DNA of 11,785 nucleotides from NCBI GenBank assembly GCA_030637845.1, contig DAOWFT010000145.1, positions 1 to 11,785 of the forward strand, written 5' to 3'. The notes beneath the pieces are model-generated. The model had not been told where the DNA came from, ran no database searches, and saw only the letters and a program-made list of their open reading frames with translations. Shown here piece by piece: positions 5,623-11,743 of the stretch. The translations under genes were made by a program, and so were the position numbers. Position 1 is the stretch's first letter, and each line of letters starts with the position of its first letter. The DNA is from Thalassospiraceae bacterium. Its GTDB lineage: Bacteria > Pseudomonadota > Alphaproteobacteria > Rhodospirillales > Magnetovibrionaceae.

Positions 5623-6890
5623 TAGCTGACGTTTCCTGCGCTGGCGTGACCTGAATTACTTAAAAACGCATCTGCAATTCGTTGGGCCAGTTTCTGAGCT
5701 AGTTCGCGTTTGTTCATGCGGGGCCATTCCTCAACCCCGCTTCGCGTTATTAGGTGTACTTGATTATTGTTACCGCCGAACGTGTCGGTTTCGTTTGAAA
5801 CATCGTTGGCCAAAATCCAGTCACAGCCCTTGGCAGCTAACTTGCGCCGGGCATTTTCAACCAAATTTTCGGTTTCGGCGGCAAAACCAATTACCAGCAT
5901 CGGCCGGGCCGAATTTGAAAGGCCCCCAGAAATACCCCCGGAAATACCTATGGTTGCAACTGTTTTTAAAATATCGGGGTTTTGCATTAATTTAAGCTCG
6001 GGCACGGTGCCGGGGCCTTGTTTTTTTATTTTTTGTTTTTCAGTATCGACCGTGCGCCAGTCGGAAACGGCTGCCGCCCCAACAAATATATCGGTTTGCC
6101 CACATGAATTAACCGCCGCCATCATTTCATCAGCGGTGGTGACATTTACCAATTTAACGCCTTCGGGGGCGTCCATGTTCGTCGGCCCGCTTATCAGCGT
6201 TACGCTTGCGCCAAGTCCCGCCAGTGCGCCGGCGATGGCATGACCCTGTTTGCCCGATGAACGGTTGGCAATATAGCGAACCGGGTCTATGGGTTCATGG
6301 GTTGGCCCGCTGGTAACGGTTGCGTGCAGGCCTTTTAATGGCCCGCTCAGCTCAAGGGTGCTTTCGGCTGCGCTTACAATATCTTCTATGTCGGCCATGC
6401 GGCCCATGCCTTCTTCGCCACAGGCAAGCTCGCCCACCACGGGGCCTATCATGTGGGCACCACGCCCGGACAAGGTTTTTACGTTTTCTTGGGTGGCCGG
6501 GTTTTCCCACATGGCCCAGTTCATGGCCGGTGCCAGCAAAATGGGTTTGGTGGTTGCCAGCAACAAGGTGGTGACAAGATTATCGGCAATACCCTGAGCC
6601 ATTTTAGCCATGGTCGCAGCGGTGGCGGGCGCCACTATTACAAGGTCGCAAGCCCGGGCCAGGCTTATGTGGCCCATTTCATGCTCGGCGCTAAGGGAAA
6701 AGAGGTCGGTATATACCCGGTTGCCGGAAACACTTTGTAGGGCCAGCTCGCTCACAAACTTGGCGCCGCTTTGGCTGAGAACACAAGTTACATCCGCCCC
6801 GTCCTTTTTAAGGGCGCGAACCAGATCGGGTGTTTTATAGGCGGCTATGCCGCCGGTGATGGCCAATAAAATATTTTTGCCATTTAGCAT
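5622..6890 (-). CDS. coaBC: Bifunctional phosphopantothenoylcysteine decarboxylase / phosphopantothenate-cysteine ligase
   Basis: A 422-residue CoA-biosynthesis enzyme (Dfp). The CoaB half joins 4'-phosphopantothenate to cysteine with CTP; the FMN-dependent CoaC half decarboxylates the product to 4'-phosphopantetheine. CoaC spans about 1-180: ITGGIAAYK (11-19), catalytic His74 in GHISLARA, PAMN at 121-124 and Cys157 in ACGEEGMGRM. CoaB follows: TSGPTHEPIDPVRYI (193-207), NRSSGKQG (209-216), GAAAVSDW (271-278), a KIKK lysine cluster near 287-290 and VIGFAAET (333-340). A short Gly-Ile-Ser-Gly repeat at 315-322 comes from a 12-bp tandem duplication and sits in a loop before the conserved RPMLVIGF strand. 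The start is ATG 6888-6890, directly before the family N-terminus; a TTG at 6956 would add 22 unrelated residues. The ribosome site is weak. The spacer to ubiB is 142 bp, so an own promoter is possible. It consumes the cysteine made by the downstream cysK. Confidence 0.96.
   Translation of the reverse strand: MLNGKNILLAITGGIAAYKTPDLVRALKKDGADVTCVLSQSGAKFVSELALQSVSGNRVYTDLFSLSAEHEMGHISLARACDLVIVAPATAATMAKMAQGIADNLVTTLLLATTKPILLAPAMNWAMWENPATQENVKTLSGRGAHMIGPVVGELACGEEGMGRMADIEDIVSAAESTLELSGPLKGLHATVTSGPTHEPIDPVRYIANRSSGKQGHAIAGALAGLGASVTLISGPTNMDAPEGVKLVNVTTADEMMAAVNSCGQTDIFVGAAAVSDWRTVDTEKQKIKKQGPGTVPELKLMQNPDILKTVATIGISGGISGGLSNSARPMLVIGFAAETENLVENARRKLAAKGCDWILANDVSNETDTFGGNNNQVHLITRSGVEEWPRMNKRELAQKLAQRIADAFLSNSGHASAGNVS
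5923..5946. repeat. coaBC: 12-bp in-frame tandem duplication inside coaBC
   Basis: On the plus strand CCCCCAGAAATA is followed directly by CCCCCGGAAATA, one difference in 12. Read on the coding strand this gives two consecutive Gly-Ile-Ser-Gly units, followed by a decayed third unit Gly-Leu-Ser-Asn. The multiple of three preserves the frame. It lies at residues 315-322 of CoaBC. Confidence 0.85.
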
Positions 6891-7032
6891 GGTTTTATAA
6901 TCCAAATTACATAGGAATTGGTGTGATAAACTAGACGCACCCGTTGCGCGGTGCAAGGGGCTTTTAAAATAATTGTTTTTTGGAAAAATACGGCCAAGGT
7001 ATCTATAGGGTGCCTATTAAGGGCGGCGCCCG

Positions 7033-8583
7033 TTAAAGCGCCAGCGCAAATATGGCCAGCACCGCCATCGCACCCGCCAATACCAGTGCCAGCGTGCCTT
7101 TTCCGCCGCCGATGCCCATTCCCGCTCTTTGGCCGCGCATGGCTTTTAAGGTATCGGGATGCAGTTTTAGCCCCTCACGCTCAAAATCCGTCAACGCCTG
7201 TTCCAGCCCATGCACCAGCCGGGGCAGGCGTTTTAGCATGGCGCCGGCCTCAATGGCCGCTTCTTTAACTCTGGCCTCGGGGCCAAGGTTTTCACGCATC
7301 CAGCCTTCAATTAAGGGTCTGGCGATAAACCACATGTTTGCTTCCGGGGCTAACTTGCGCCCGGCGCCCTCGGCCACCAGCATTGTTTTTTGCAACAGCA
7401 ATAATTGCGGCTGGGTCTCCATTTGGAATGTTTCGGTTATTTGAAACAGCTGGCCCAAAAGAGTGGCAATTGAAATCTCGTTTTGCGGTTTGTCCAAAAC
7501 CGGCTCGGCGATGGAACGGCAGGCTTGGGTAAACTCATCAACCGACTGGCCATAGGGTATCCACCCTGCCTCAAAATGAACCTCAGCCGCCCGCCTGTAA
7601 TTCTTGGTCAGGAACGCCATTAAAAGTTCGGCTAAATGCATACGGGTCGGCTTGTCCAGCCTGCCCATGATGCCGAAATCCACAACCGCAATTGCGCCCT
7701 CGGGGGTTATAAACACATTTCCCGGGTGCATGTCGGCATGAAAAAAACCATCACGAAACACCTGCATGAAAAACGCGCCTGAGCTTTTTTCCAAAATATC
7801 CAGCGGGTCAAGCCCGGCCTTTCTTATGGCCTCCACATCAACAATAGACATGCCGTGGACGCGGCTGGTGGTAAGAACCCGCTTGGCGGTTGTGGTCCAG
7901 TCCACATCGGGAACTATAAAATATTCAGTATCTGTAAAATTATCCTGTAGCTCGCTGGCGGCGGCGGCTTCAAAGCGAAGATCCATTTCCATCTCAACCG
8001 AACGGGCCAGTGTCTTAACCACCTCTAGCGGCTTGAGGCGGCGCAGCTCGGGGCGGGTTCTTTCAATAAGTTTTGCCGCCCAGAAAAAAAGCTCAAGGTC
8101 GCGCTTGAACGATTTTTCAATTCCCGGACGCAGGACCTTTACCGCAACTTCGCGGCCATCGGTGGTCAGGGCAAAATGAACCTGGGCTATGGAGGCGGCG
8201 GCAACCGGGGTTTCATCAAAGCTTTTAAATAATTCGCCCAAGGGCTTATCCAGCTCTTTTTCTATGGCCTCGATTGCTAACTTGGCGGAAAAGGGCGGCA
8301 GTTTGTCTTGCAGGTGGGAAAGGTCACTGGCAATTTCCTCGCCCAGCAAATCGGGCCGGGTCGCCAGCATTTGTCCTAGCTTGATAAAGCTTGGCCCCAT
8401 TTCCTGTAACGCGCCTGCCAGTCTCCGTCCCGGAGGCAAAGATGATTTTTTGCGCCCCAATAGCCCCGCCAACGTTACTATTAGCGGTTCAATTTTTGCG
8501 GTTTCTAAAATGAACAGCGCGTCATGCCGGGCAAGAGTCCGGGCAATTGAAAAAACGCGTGCGATATGACGAATGCTGTCCAC
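7033..8583 (-). CDS. ubiB: UbiB, ABC1/ADCK atypical kinase-like ATPase of ubiquinone biosynthesis
   Basis: A 516-residue membrane-associated protein of the UbiB/COQ8 family, needed for ubiquinone synthesis as an ATPase rather than a classical protein kinase. The family-specific KLGQ (68-71) is followed by an Ala-rich loop AAASIAQVH (128-136) that replaces the Gly-rich loop of kinases. Lys149 in VAVKV, HADMHPGN (282-289) and DFG (302-304) complete the ATP site. A hydrophobic C-terminal segment (about 497-516, LALVLAGAMAVLAIFALAL) is a likely membrane anchor; the family usually has one or two helices here. The start codon is GTG at 8581-8583, with GGAG at 8595-8598; no ATG fits the family N-terminus MDSIRHIARVFSIARTLARHDALF. 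It starts 26 bp after ubiE. Just after its stop a GGGC-GCC-GCCC mini-hairpin occurs without a T-run, so termination there is doubtful. Confidence 0.95.
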   Translation of the reverse strand: MDSIRHIARVFSIARTLARHDALFILETAKIEPLIVTLAGLLGRKKSSLPPGRRLAGALQEMGPSFIKLGQMLATRPDLLGEEIASDLSHLQDKLPPFSAKLAIEAIEKELDKPLGELFKSFDETPVAAASIAQVHFALTTDGREVAVKVLRPGIEKSFKRDLELFFWAAKLIERTRPELRRLKPLEVVKTLARSVEMEMDLRFEAAAASELQDNFTDTEYFIVPDVDWTTTAKRVLTTSRVHGMSIVDVEAIRKAGLDPLDILEKSSGAFFMQVFRDGFFHADMHPGNVFITPEGAIAVVDFGIMGRLDKPTRMHLAELLMAFLTKNYRRAAEVHFEAGWIPYGQSVDEFTQACRSIAEPVLDKPQNEISIATLLGQLFQITETFQMETQPQLLLLQKTMLVAEGAGRKLAPEANMWFIARPLIEGWMRENLGPEARVKEAAIEAGAMLKRLPRLVHGLEQALTDFEREGLKLHPDTLKAMRGQRAGMGIGGGKGTLALVLAGAMAVLAIFALAL

Positions 8584-8609
8584 TATATATGTTGCTCCGG
8601 GTTTTTTAT

Positions 8610-9362
8610 TTAGGTTCGCCAGCCAGAATGAATGGCCGCTATGCCGCCCGACAGGTTCTCGAACGTCACCACATCAAAACCGGCTTCTTCTATCATTTGG
8701 GCAAACTTTTTTTGTTCAGGAAAACGGCGAATTGACTGGGCCAGATATTCATAGCTGTCCCTGTCACCGGCCACAAGCTGGCCCAGACGGGGCAATACGG
8801 AAAACGAATAAACGTCATATATTTTATCAAGCCCGGCCATCGCAACATGGCTGAACTCAAGACACAAAAAATGTCCGCCCGGTTTTAATACCCGCCGGGC
8901 CTCAGCAAGGGCGGCTTCAATGTGGGTCACGTTTCTGATGCAAAAGGCAATTGTGTAGGCATCAAACGAGCCATCATCAAAGGGAAGCTTTTCTGCATCG
9001 CCTTCCATGAAATTAATGCCGCTGAGGTGGCCTTTATCAATGGCCCGGTTACGCCCAACCTCCAGCATTTCCGGGTTGATGTCATAAACCGTTACGCAAG
9101 ACCCGCCCGCCTCAAGAAAACGAAAGGCGATATCGCCGGTGCCGCCGCCCACATCTAACAATTTCATACCGGGCCGGGGGTTAAGCTTGCCAATCAGGTC
9201 GGCCTTCCACAGGCGGTGGACGCCCATGCTCATTAAATCGTTCATCAGGTCGTATTTCGAAGCAACCGAAGAAAAAACGTCGCGCACAAGGCCCGCTTTT
9301 TCGTCTTCGCCAACGGATCGGTAGCCGAAATGCGTTGTATTGGATTTTTCTGGTTCGCTCAT
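8610..9362 (-). CDS. ubiE: Demethylmenaquinone/2-polyprenyl-benzoquinol C-methyltransferase
   Basis: A 250-residue class I SAM methyltransferase that adds the C-methyl group to the quinone ring in ubiquinone (and, where present, menaquinone) synthesis. The N-terminus THFGYRSVGEDEKAGLVRDVF and YDLMNDLMSMGVHRLWK (38-53) is diagnostic of UbiE. SAM motif I is LLDVGGGTGDIAF (68-80); GDAEKLPF (121-128) and FCIRNVTHIEAAL (140-152) form the next motifs; RVLKPGGHFLCLEFS (157-171) is the post-motif; DSYEYLAQSIRRFP (202-215) and the C-terminal GGIAAIHSGW match the family end. The start is ATG 9360-9362; a TTG six codons upstream is less likely. It is divergent from mutM across only 45 bp, and ubiB follows after 26 bp. 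Together they form the quinone end of the minus-strand operon. Confidence 0.96.
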   Translation of the reverse strand: MSEPEKSNTTHFGYRSVGEDEKAGLVRDVFSSVASKYDLMNDLMSMGVHRLWKADLIGKLNPRPGMKLLDVGGGTGDIAFRFLEAGGSCVTVYDINPEMLEVGRNRAIDKGHLSGINFMEGDAEKLPFDDGSFDAYTIAFCIRNVTHIEAALAEARRVLKPGGHFLCLEFSHVAMAGLDKIYDVYSFSVLPRLGQLVAGDRDSYEYLAQSIRRFPEQKKFAQMIEEAGFDVVTFENLSGGIAAIHSGWRT

Positions 9363-9407
9363 GGATAAATAATAGCCCAAGCATCAAGAAGTGGCTACTT
9401 TGTAAAT

Positions 9408-10256
9408 ATGCCTGAACTTCCCGAAGTCGAAACCGTGCGTCGTGGCCTTGCCCCGGCAATAACCGGTGCAAAAATAACCCGCGTTCTGCTCAGGCGTAAA
9501 AACCTGCGCAAGCCATTCCCCCGGGCCATGAAAAAACGCCTTGAGGGGCTTGAAGTGCTAAGCGTTTCACGCCGGGCAAAGTACCTGTTGGTCGGCCTTG
9601 CGGGTGACAACGTTCTTATCTGGCATCTGGGCATGAGCGGCCAGGTCAGGATTTATAAAAAGGGCGAAAAAGTTCCACCCCCTGAAAAGCACGATCACGT
9701 TCAGATAGATTTATCCAACGGGGTGGTTCTGGTTTACACCGACCCCAGACGTTTTGGCCTGATGGATCTGGCCGTTTTAAGCGATATTGAAAATCACCCA
9801 TTGTTTAAAAACATCGGCCCCGAACCCCTGGTCCGGGGCTTTACCGGGGCGGTTTTGGTGAAGCGATTAAAGGGACGCAAAACGGAAATAAAGCTGGCCT
9901 TAATGGATCAAAAGATAGTTGCCGGTGTGGGAAATATTTATGCCTCAGAGGCGTTATTTAAGGCTTCCATCTCGCCCAAGCGCCGGGCTGGCACCATTAG
10001 CCTGGCCAAGGCAAACGCGCTGGTCAGGGAAATTAAGGCTATCTTGAAAAGGGCCATCAAGGCCGGGGGCTCAACCTTGAAAGACCACCGCACAACCGAT
10101 GGCGGCTTGGGTTATTTTCAGCATTCTTTTGCCGTTTATGACAAAGAGGGCGAGCCCTGCCCGGGGTGCGATTGTAATGTGGGGCGCACAGGTGGTATTA
10201 AACGAATTGTTCAGGGCGGCCGGGCTACTTTTTATTGCCCCAGGCGTCAACGCTAG
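9408..10256 (+). CDS. mutM: Formamidopyrimidine-DNA glycosylase (Fpg/MutM) with altered zinc finger
   Basis: A 282-residue base-excision repair enzyme that removes 8-oxoguanine and formamidopyrimidines and nicks the strand. The N-terminal PELPEVETVRRGL gives catalytic Pro2 and Glu3 (Pro1/Glu2 after Met removal). Lys58 in RRAKYL, the HLGMSG loop (73-78) with the intercalating Met76, DPRRFG (112-117) and VAGVGNIYASEALF (171-184, with Asn176) are all present. The zinc finger is odd: Cys251, Cys254 and Cys277 are there, but the end reads YCPRRQR instead of YCP-x-CQR, so Arg280 replaces the fourth cysteine. An extra Cys256 (CPGCDC) and a longer linker to Cys277 are present. Arg272 in GGRATF, the DNA-contacting arginine, is kept. 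The gene is divergent from ubiE; no strong ribosome site is seen. The remaining sequence is intact, so the enzyme is probably active. Confidence 0.96.
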   Translation: MPELPEVETVRRGLAPAITGAKITRVLLRRKNLRKPFPRAMKKRLEGLEVLSVSRRAKYLLVGLAGDNVLIWHLGMSGQVRIYKKGEKVPPPEKHDHVQIDLSNGVVLVYTDPRRFGLMDLAVLSDIENHPLFKNIGPEPLVRGFTGAVLVKRLKGRKTEIKLALMDQKIVAGVGNIYASEALFKASISPKRRAGTISLAKANALVREIKAILKRAIKAGGSTLKDHRTTDGGLGYFQHSFAVYDKEGEPCPGCDCNVGRTGGIKRIVQGGRATFYCPRRQR

Positions 10257-10285
10257 AACCAATGATAGGATTTAAGGCTAATAAC

Positions 10286-10675
10286 ATGAAATATTTTTCA
10301 AAATATATGCTTGTGGCTGCCTTCTTGGTCTTGGCCCCGCTTGCGGGGATGGCCGCAGGTGATAACAAGACAAATTTCTTAAGCGTGGTTGATGATTTGC
10401 CGCTTATGGCCGGACTCATAGAAGCGGGTGACGGCGTCCAGTTTGAAAGCCCCCAGGGGCGCATTGTCGATGTCTCGGCCACGGGCAATGTTGGCGCCGA
10501 TGCCTTGCGTGATTTTTATGAAAATGCGCTGCCCCATCTGGGCTGGTCAAAAATCGGCCCCGGCACCTACAGGCGCGAAGGCGAGGTGCTAACAATCACC
10601 ACGGCCCTGCCTTCGGGTGGGCCCGAAAAGGGCATTAGGGCAATATTTTCCATAAGGCCGGAAAAGGGCGGCTGA
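10286..10675 (+). CDS. Small exported protein of unknown function
   Basis: A 129-residue protein with an N-terminal signal peptide (MKYFSKYMLVAAFLVLAPLAGMAAG; cleavage probably after AMA- or MAA-type residues near 22-24). The mature part has DDLPLMAGLIEAGDGVQFESP, then GRIVDVSATGNVGADALRDFYENALPHLGW and GPGTYRREGEVLTI. A strand plus a helix ending in FYENALPHLGW, followed by a Gly-rich turn and REGE, resembles a conserved alphaproteobacterial family of small secreted proteins that I recognise only as hypothetical. There are no cysteines, so it is neither a lipoprotein nor a heme protein. The ATG at 10286 is chosen because it begins the signal peptide and has AAGG 8 nt upstream; earlier in-frame starts at 10235 and 10262 overlap mutM or lie without a ribosome site. 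It follows mutM by 29 bp on the same strand, so cotranscription is likely. Confidence 0.8.
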   Translation: MKYFSKYMLVAAFLVLAPLAGMAAGDNKTNFLSVVDDLPLMAGLIEAGDGVQFESPQGRIVDVSATGNVGADALRDFYENALPHLGWSKIGPGTYRREGEVLTITTALPSGGPEKGIRAIFSIRPEKGG

Positions 10676-10697
10676 GCCCCTCCACCCGCCCCTTTTT
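10666..10697 (+). terminator. Possible intrinsic terminator after the small exported gene
   Basis: GGGCGG (10666-10671) can pair with CCGCCC (10686-10691), and a run of five T follows after one further C. The stem begins inside the last codons and stop of the exported-protein gene. Loop size and the extra C make it weaker than the rpsT terminator. Confidence 0.4.
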
Positions 10698-10746
10698 AGC
10701 CTTTTTCAGCCTCGGTTCCAGCCATTACACCTTTTTGGCCAGACAG

Positions 10747-10774
10747 CTTGACCACCGGGGCTTGACTGCCGGGG
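10747..10774. repeat. 14-bp tandem duplication overlapping the rpsT promoter
   Basis: CTTGACCACCGGGG (10747-10760) is followed directly by CTTGACTGCCGGGG (10761-10774), with two differences in 14. Each copy contains a TTGAC hexamer core; the second forms the -35 element of the candidate rpsT promoter. Confidence 0.8.
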
Positions 10775-10790
10775 CTGGCAGCCATATAAC
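10762..10790 (+). promoter_or_regulatory. Sigma-70 type promoter of rpsT
   Basis: TTGACT (10762-10767), a 17-bp spacer and TATAAC (10785-10790) each match the sigma-70 consensus at five of six positions, with ideal spacing. Transcription would begin near 10797, leaving a leader of about 70 nt before the rpsT ATG. The -35 element lies in the second copy of a 14-bp duplication. Confidence 0.75.
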
Positions 10791-10866
10791 CCGGGCTTCC
10801 GTTAATCATATAATTCAATGGGGCAGGGTCTTATTGGGCCCGGTTCAACCAAGAGGTTAGTAAATA

Positions 10867-11130
10867 ATGGCAAATCACAAGTCCGCCAAAAAACGTATTC
10901 GCCACACCGCCGCCGTAACCACGGTCAACAATGACCGCCGTTCGCGCGCCCGCACCTTTGTCAAAAAGATCGAGATAGCAATCGCCGGTGGCGACAAGGC
11001 CGGTGCCGCTGCTGCCCTGCAAGAGGCGCAGCCGGAAATGATGCGTGGCGTATCAAAGGGTGTGTTTCACAAGAACACCATCGCCCGCAAAATTTCTCGT
11101 CTTTCGGCCAGTATCAAGGCAATGGCCTGA
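10867..11130 (+). CDS. rpsT: 30S ribosomal protein S20
   Basis: An 87-residue basic protein that binds 16S rRNA early in 30S assembly. The N-terminus MANHKSAKKRIRHTAAVTTVNNDRRSRARTF is diagnostic, followed by VKKIEIAIAGGDKAGAAAAL, then PEMMRGVSKGVFHKNTIARKISRLSASIKAMA. Length is that of a normal S20. AAGAGG at 10851-10856 is 10 nt before the ATG. It has its own near-consensus promoter and a strong intrinsic terminator, so it is a single-gene unit. In several alphaproteobacteria, including Caulobacter and rhizobia, rpsT lies next to dnaA. Confidence 0.98.
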   Translation: MANHKSAKKRIRHTAAVTTVNNDRRSRARTFVKKIEIAIAGGDKAGAAAALQEAQPEMMRGVSKGVFHKNTIARKISRLSASIKAMA

Positions 11131-11166
11131 AGTTTTTAGAAAAGCAATTATATAACAATACTAAAG

Positions 11167-11197
11167 GGCCGCATTTATTGATGCGGCCTTTTGTTTT
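11167..11197 (+). terminator. Intrinsic terminator of rpsT
   Basis: A perfect 8-bp stem GGCCGCAT (11167-11174) / ATGCGGCC (11181-11188) with loop TTATTG is followed by TTTTGTTTT (11189-11197). It starts 36 bp after the rpsT stop. Confidence 0.93.
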
Positions 11198-11345
11198 AAG
11201 TCCTCCCCGGCTATTCCCATAATATTTAATGTAAAAATACACGCAAATAGAATGCCATATCCGTGGCTGGAAACGGTTTTTAAAAAAACAGAAAGCATTT
11301 CATAGTGTTGGCTGTGGGCATGCTTATCCGGACGGGGCAACATAC

Positions 11346-11362
11346 GAAAACTAGTAGTTTTC
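11346..11362. repeat. Perfect 7-bp inverted repeat with 3-nt spacer
   Basis: GAAAACT (11346-11352), spacer AGT, AGTTTTC (11356-11362). There is no T-run on either side long enough for a terminator. It overlaps a near-DnaA box and contains CTAG. Confidence 0.6.
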
Positions 11363-11524
11363 CACCGAAAAAATACTAGCTGTGGATGATGGGGATGGAT
11401 TTGAAAACGGCACTTAGAGTCAAGTAGATTTTTTTAATTGTTACCCTTTCGGACTCGCTGAAAGTGGTTTATGACCTCTTTTAATATCTAAGATGCAGAC
11501 GGAGACCAAACTAGGAACTACGAG

Positions 11525-11556
11525 CTAGCTACCAGTCATTCTAGTTACCAATCATT
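11525..11556. repeat. 16-bp direct tandem repeat
   Basis: CTAGCTACCAGTCATT (11525-11540) is followed directly by CTAGTTACCAATCATT (11541-11556), with two differences in 16. A further CTAG at 11511 hints at a decayed earlier unit. It resembles a short iteron pair, but two copies are too few to call it one. Confidence 0.8.
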
Positions 11557-11681
11557 AAGGCGGCAAACTTTCGAGACTAAAAAAATCTTAAATCAAACTC
11601 GGACAAAGCTTCCAAAATTATTTACGCACCGCTTCTATAATTAAATAAAATTTTGCACTTGTGCCCTTCGGGGGGGATTTA

Positions 11682-11710
11682 CCGGATCAAGATTTTTGGT
11701 CCGGCAAAAA
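11682..11710. repeat. Two overlapping inverted repeats
   Basis: CCGGATCA (11682-11689) pairs with TGGTCCGG (11697-11704) with one G-T wobble. The alternative TTTTTG (11693-11698) pairs with CAAAAA (11705-11710). The two stems exclude each other. They lie about 35-60 bp before the start codon of the right-edge reading frame, so a role in its leader RNA is possible but unproven. Confidence 0.4.
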
Positions 11711-11743
11711 TAAACAGATAATTTTTTAACAGGGCGCTGACGA

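Larger units (their letters stand above)
11198..11743. other. Gene-free AT-rich region; candidate origin or dnaA-leader region
   Basis: No credible coding sequence is visible in about 550 bp. The region holds near-matches to the DnaA box TTWTNCACA, each with one mismatch: TTTTCCACC (11358-11366), TGTGGATGA (11381-11389, reverse orientation) and TTTTGCACT (11651-11659). It also has a 7-3-7 inverted repeat (11346-11362), a 16-bp tandem repeat (11525-11556), overlapping hairpins (11682-11710), two GANTC sites (GAGTC 11417, GACTC 11452), and CTAG tetramers at 11351, 11376, 11511, 11525 and 11541. An AT-rich tract around 11625-11652 could unwind easily. Because rpsT and dnaA are neighbours in several alphaproteobacteria, an origin or dnaA regulatory region is possible. 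No box matches the consensus perfectly and dnaA itself is not seen, so this stays a hypothesis. Confidence 0.35.

Noticed and set aside
5767..6243. Plus-strand open frame of 158 codons opposite coaBC
   Set aside because: It is antisense to an intact, strongly conserved gene, with low-complexity residues and no family resemblance.
6937..6954. GCACC...GGTGC inverted repeat in the ubiB-coaBC spacer as a terminator or riboswitch
   Set aside because: Only five pairs, no T-run in the reading direction, and no recognisable riboswitch core around it.
5622..6956. Longer CoaBC starting at TTG 6956
   Set aside because: The 22 added residues are not part of the family; ATG at 6890 directly precedes the conserved N-terminus.
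7766..8569. Plus-strand open frames opposite ubiB
   Set aside because: They are Ser/Arg-rich shadows of the UbiB codons in the antisense frame.
10235..10675. Earlier starts (10235 or 10262) for the small exported protein
   Set aside because: They would put extra residues before the signal peptide; the ATG at 10286 has AAGG at proper spacing and begins a standard signal peptide.
11161..11343. Minus-strand frame of 60 codons after rpsT
   Set aside because: It overlaps the rpsT terminator, has no ribosome site that I can see, and its residues look like no known family.
11660..11677. CCC-TTCG-GGG mini-hairpin
   Set aside because: Three pairs around a TTCG loop are too short to interpret and no T-run follows.
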